Assembly (NCBI GenBank): GCA_913051545.1
Contig: CAJXCD010000005.1
Location: 1 to 64,000, forward strand
Length of the DNA: 64,000 nucleotides
Direction of reading: 5' to 3'
Source of the DNA: an uncultured Chloroflexota bacterium
GTDB lineage: Bacteria; Chloroflexota; Dehalococcoidia; Lucifugimonadales; CAJXCD01
The translations under genes were made by a program, and so were the position numbers. The notes below the pieces were generated by a model. The model did not search any database. It saw nothing but the letters and a program-made list of their open reading frames with translations, and was not told the origin of the DNA. Positions 61,774 to 64,000 of the stretch are shown piece by piece; positions within the stretch are counted from its first letter, which is position 1; every line of letters begins with the position of its first letter.

Positions 61774-62769
61774 TCACTTTCCTTCTGTAACCCGCGTCCT
61801 GTCAAGATACTCTTCAACCTGTTCCATACTGGGCATTCCTGCTGTATCACCTTTCTTAGTACATGTGAAGGCACCGCAGACATTTGCAATTCTAAGTGCA
61901 TAATTGATGATGTGATTGCGATAGAGTGGCTCCAGATTGAAAAAATCGCTGAATTGAATATCACGGAGAATTGATCCTAAAAACCCTGCCATAAAAGCAT
62001 CCCCAGCCCCTACAGGTTCTACCACATTAACAGTATAGCCTGGTTGAGATTTTACAGAATATCCATCAAAAGCAACTGCTCCAGCAGAACCAATTGTTAT
62101 TATTACAATGCCATTGTTCAAATTCTGAAAATGACGAGCATATTCGATTGCTGTCCATCGCTTTCCCCATACAATCTCTGCTTCATCATGACCAATTTTC
62201 AACACTTTAGAAGCCCTTATTATTCTCTCGAAAAATGGTTTGGCTAAATAAGGTTCCCACAACTGGTTTCGAAAATTAACGTCAAAACTTATAGGGATAT
62301 CAAACTGTCCTGCATAATTGAGAACTTCCAACACAGTCTCACTACAAGAATCACTTAATGCTGGAGTAATACCCGTAACGTGTATCAGATCACATTCCTC
62401 AAGATACGGTAATACATCTTGATATTCCAATTTGGAAGCTGCACTACCCTTCCTGTCATAAGTTTTAATGTGAGTGCCATCATCAAGGTGATTAAGGTAG
62501 CAAATTCCTGTCTTCTCTCCTGGGTATTTAGGAGCAGAAAAATGCGTCTTCCCATGTAAATCTCTGAGTATTAAATCAGCTGCTTCATCGTTGCCTAACC
62601 TACTAACCCAAATCGTTTCCACGTCTTTTAATCCTAATTTATTGAGGCATATCAAAAAATTTGACTCGGCACCAGCACAGTATTTGGAATAGCTCCCACC
62701 ATCAATATAAGGGCCCGTGTAATCAGCATTGTAAAGAACCATTGTTTCACCAAATGTGACAACTTTCAC
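61774..62769 (-). CDS. PfkB-family sugar kinase (2-keto-3-deoxygluconate kinase-like)
   Basis: Predicted ATP-dependent sugar kinase. Seen: VVTFGETMVLYNADYTGPY and CAGAESNFLICLNKLGL at the N-terminus (sugar-binding region), SFDVNFRNQLWEP, and the catalytic VEPVGAGDAFMAGFL with the GAGD anion hole and catalytic Asp. These features resemble KdgK. The start was set to GTG 62769, with TTGGAG about nine bases upstream, instead of the TTG at 62784. Length is then 331 aa. No Entner-Doudoroff aldolase is adjacent, so the substrate is uncertain. Confidence 0.87.
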   Translation of the reverse strand: MKVVTFGETMVLYNADYTGPYIDGGSYSKYCAGAESNFLICLNKLGLKDVETIWVSRLGNDEAADLILRDLHGKTHFSAPKYPGEKTGICYLNHLDDGTHIKTYDRKGSAASKLEYQDVLPYLEECDLIHVTGITPALSDSCSETVLEVLNYAGQFDIPISFDVNFRNQLWEPYLAKPFFERIIRASKVLKIGHDEAEIVWGKRWTAIEYARHFQNLNNGIVIITIGSAGAVAFDGYSVKSQPGYTVNVVEPVGAGDAFMAGFLGSILRDIQFSDFFNLEPLYRNHIINYALRIANVCGAFTCTKKGDTAGMPSMEQVEEYLDRTRVTEGK

Positions 62770-62840
62770 AATACATATCTCCAATTACCTATAGTGATAT
62801 TTACCGGAAATTCACAAGAAAAATCTACCCTGACTAATCT

Positions 62841-63530
62841 TTACAAATACACTGGTTCTGCAACTAAAAATTTGCCCTGTGTAGATACTTTAATAGCAAA
62901 ATCATAAGAATTTATATTTAGAGCAATCTCACGATCCATAGGATGGAACTGCTGCTGTCTGATATCTTCAAATTGTAATGAAGACTCACCTGAAAGAATC
63001 AAATTCCTAACCGAACATGAAGAAGGCTGACGTCCTTGCAATAAGTTTCTCAGATAGAGAGCACATTGCTCATCTTCATCCGTCCTATCACAACCTCCCA
63101 CTCCCATAGCAACTATAGTCACCAATTCAGGGTTTTGTTCACGAACGGCCTTAGCAGTAGCACTGGCTATAACCAATGAACTCACAAATAATGAATCGGC
63201 TTGCGTTGCAGACACTACTCCTACTGTCCCAGCCCTTGTTGACTGACATATAACCTTACCTGCAACTTCCGCCGTTAATATCTCAAATGGGGAATTACCA
63301 AAATTAAAACCATCTGGCTTTACTCCTCCTACCTCTCCCATACAGAGTTGAGCAATTCCTCTTCGACGAAGATCTAACGCCTCCTCAACTTCTGATACCA
63401 AATATATATGCGACGCACCTCTAGAAAATGCTACTGCAGCCGTAGTAAATGCTCTAAACACATCAATTATAATCACCGTGCCACGTGCTCGCGCCGCACC
63501 CTCTAAAAGACTATCTAATATCACCTTCAT
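62841..63530 (-). CDS. 2-phosphosulfolactate phosphatase family protein (ComB)
   Basis: Predicted Mg-dependent phosphatase of the ComB family, known from coenzyme M synthesis and sulfolactate metabolism. Seen: GTVIIIDVFRAFTTAAVAFSRGA, CMGEVGGVKPDGFNFGNSPFEI, ICQSTRAGTVGV (family STR-x-GT motif) and VAMGVGGCDRTDEDEQCALYL. The start was set to ATG 63530 (MKVILDS), which matches family starts; the track adds 22 residues. Length is then 229 aa. ComB homologues occur widely in bacteria that make no coenzyme M, so the true substrate is open. Confidence 0.85.
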   Translation of the reverse strand: MKVILDSLLEGAARARGTVIIIDVFRAFTTAAVAFSRGASHIYLVSEVEEALDLRRRGIAQLCMGEVGGVKPDGFNFGNSPFEILTAEVAGKVICQSTRAGTVGVVSATQADSLFVSSLVIASATAKAVREQNPELVTIVAMGVGGCDRTDEDEQCALYLRNLLQGRQPSSCSVRNLILSGESSLQFEDIRQQQFHPMDREIALNINSYDFAIKVSTQGKFLVAEPVYL

Positions 63531-63667
63531 AAATACATCTTTCAAAAAAATTGGTTGTGAATAGGAAAACTTCGTGAACATTGCGATATGAAACAAAAAT
63601 AACAGGCTAAATCATATACACATATTGAACATTATAACTTAGATACAACAAAGAGGGATATTGATTA

Positions 63668-64000
63668 TCACGCAATCTCTGATGGCAATACAAAATTCAC
63701 GTCTTCTTCAACACCGTCCATAACTGTTACTTCATCAGCCCCAATTTCTGCGACAACGGAATTCACTAATTCATCCGGAGTTGATGCACCAGATGTTATC
63801 CCAACATTTTCAATATCTCTAAGCCACTCCTTATCTAATTCTCCCGGACCATTGATCAAATATGCATTTATCCCCTGGGATTCAGCAACTTCTTTTAATC
63901 TGTTGCAATTGGAACTATTAGGGGCACCAATGACAAGTATCAATTCAACAAGTTTACAAAGCTTTTTAACTGCAACTTGCCTATTGGTAGTCGCATAACA
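63668..64000 (-). CDS. ispH: 4-hydroxy-3-methylbut-2-enyl diphosphate reductase, C-terminal part
   Basis: Last enzyme of the MEP isoprenoid pathway, a 4Fe-4S reductase. The track shows only 63668-63943, but the frame stays open to the window edge and reads CYATTNRQVAVKKL, the block carrying the third cluster cysteine. LVIGAPNSSNCNRLKEVAE and GITSGASTPDELV follow, both substrate-binding blocks. The serine usual in NSSNSxRL is Cys here. About 111 residues are present; the N-terminal two thirds lie beyond the window. Confidence 0.93.
   Translation of the reverse strand, partial: CYATTNRQVAVKKLCKLVELILVIGAPNSSNCNRLKEVAESQGINAYLINGPGELDKEWLRDIENVGITSGASTPDELVNSVVAEIGADEVTVMDGVEEDVNFVLPSEIA

Noticed and set aside
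1-64000. CRISPR arrays, insertion sequences, prophage or integrase genes
   Set aside because: No regularly spaced direct repeats, transposase, integrase or phage structural motifs were seen in any reading frame of the track.

Overview
The window looks like a piece of an AT-rich, free-living bacterial chromosome with no sign of phage, plasmid, transposon or CRISPR material. It opens with the 5' part of a 16S rRNA gene on the minus strand. Its 'GCAGCAGCAGGGAATC' after the universal ACTCCTACGGGAGGCAGCAG block, and the gene set, point to Chloroflexota, most likely a SAR202/Dehalococcoidia-type lineage. The supporting genes are phytanoyl-CoA dioxygenases, CehA/McbA hydrolase, creatininase, GMC oxidoreductase, DUF1501/DUF1800 pairs, HerA-NurA and a fused KorA. 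The phylum call is an inference from memory, not a computed placement.

Layout. 1-8.9 kb: 16S rRNA and its promoter, a ketopantoate reductase-like enzyme, a penicillin-acylase-type Ntn hydrolase divergent from a CehA/McbA metallohydrolase, a creatininase, and an alpha-toroid gene broken by an in-frame TAA. 9-13.8 kb: Mrp-like ATPase without its CxxC, a MIP18-type Fe-S factor, UvrB, and an HtrA lipoprotein with a short collagen-like stalk. 14-19.8 kb: PhyH dioxygenase, thioesterase, TPR lipoprotein, and korAB (2-oxoacid:ferredoxin oxidoreductase) behind a strong promoter and a structured leader. 19.8-21.3 kb: ccmC-ccmD-ccmE with the rare Cys-type CcmE. 21.9-32.9 kb: a long minus-strand run of oppD-oppF-hemW-GMC-gluconate DH subunit 3-selB-nurA-HAS barrel-herA. 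33-40.3 kb: fmdB-dtd, nadA, nadC, miaB, tRNA-Ser, a DUF47-Pit phosphate uptake pair behind a terminator-containing leader, and moaD-moaE. 40.6-48.5 kb: acetyl-CoA synthetase, gamma-glutamyltransferase, hydroxyacid dehydrogenase, S9 peptidase and sugar isomerase-like genes. 48.7-48.9 kb: tRNA-Phe and tRNA-Gly. 49.2-56.6 kb: DUF1501, then two DUF1800-NHL units in tandem, then a third beta-propeller gene. 56.6-64 kb: MFS transporter, methyltransferase, aldo-keto reductase, a Holliday-resolvase-like membrane protein, a second PhyH, a glutaredoxin-like probable selenoprotein, a PfkB sugar kinase, ComB, and the C-terminal part of IspH.

How the genes fit together. Most genes serve aerobic or facultative heterotrophy: opening of organic acids, amides and peptides, oxidation by flavo- and Fe(II) enzymes, cytochrome c maturation, acetate activation, and ferredoxin-linked 2-oxoacid oxidation. 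The strongest new-looking signals are four. (1) A UGA at the end of the glutaredoxin-like ORF is followed by two codons, a stop and a well-placed SECIS-like hairpin, and selB lies in the same window. (2) The DUF1501/DUF1800/NHL block has no visible export signals. (3) The HerA-NurA operon carries a separate HAS-barrel protein, a cysteine cluster in NurA and a perfect 20-bp inverted repeat inside a coding region. (4) Two leaders, ahead of korAB and of DUF47-pit, look like cis-regulatory RNAs.
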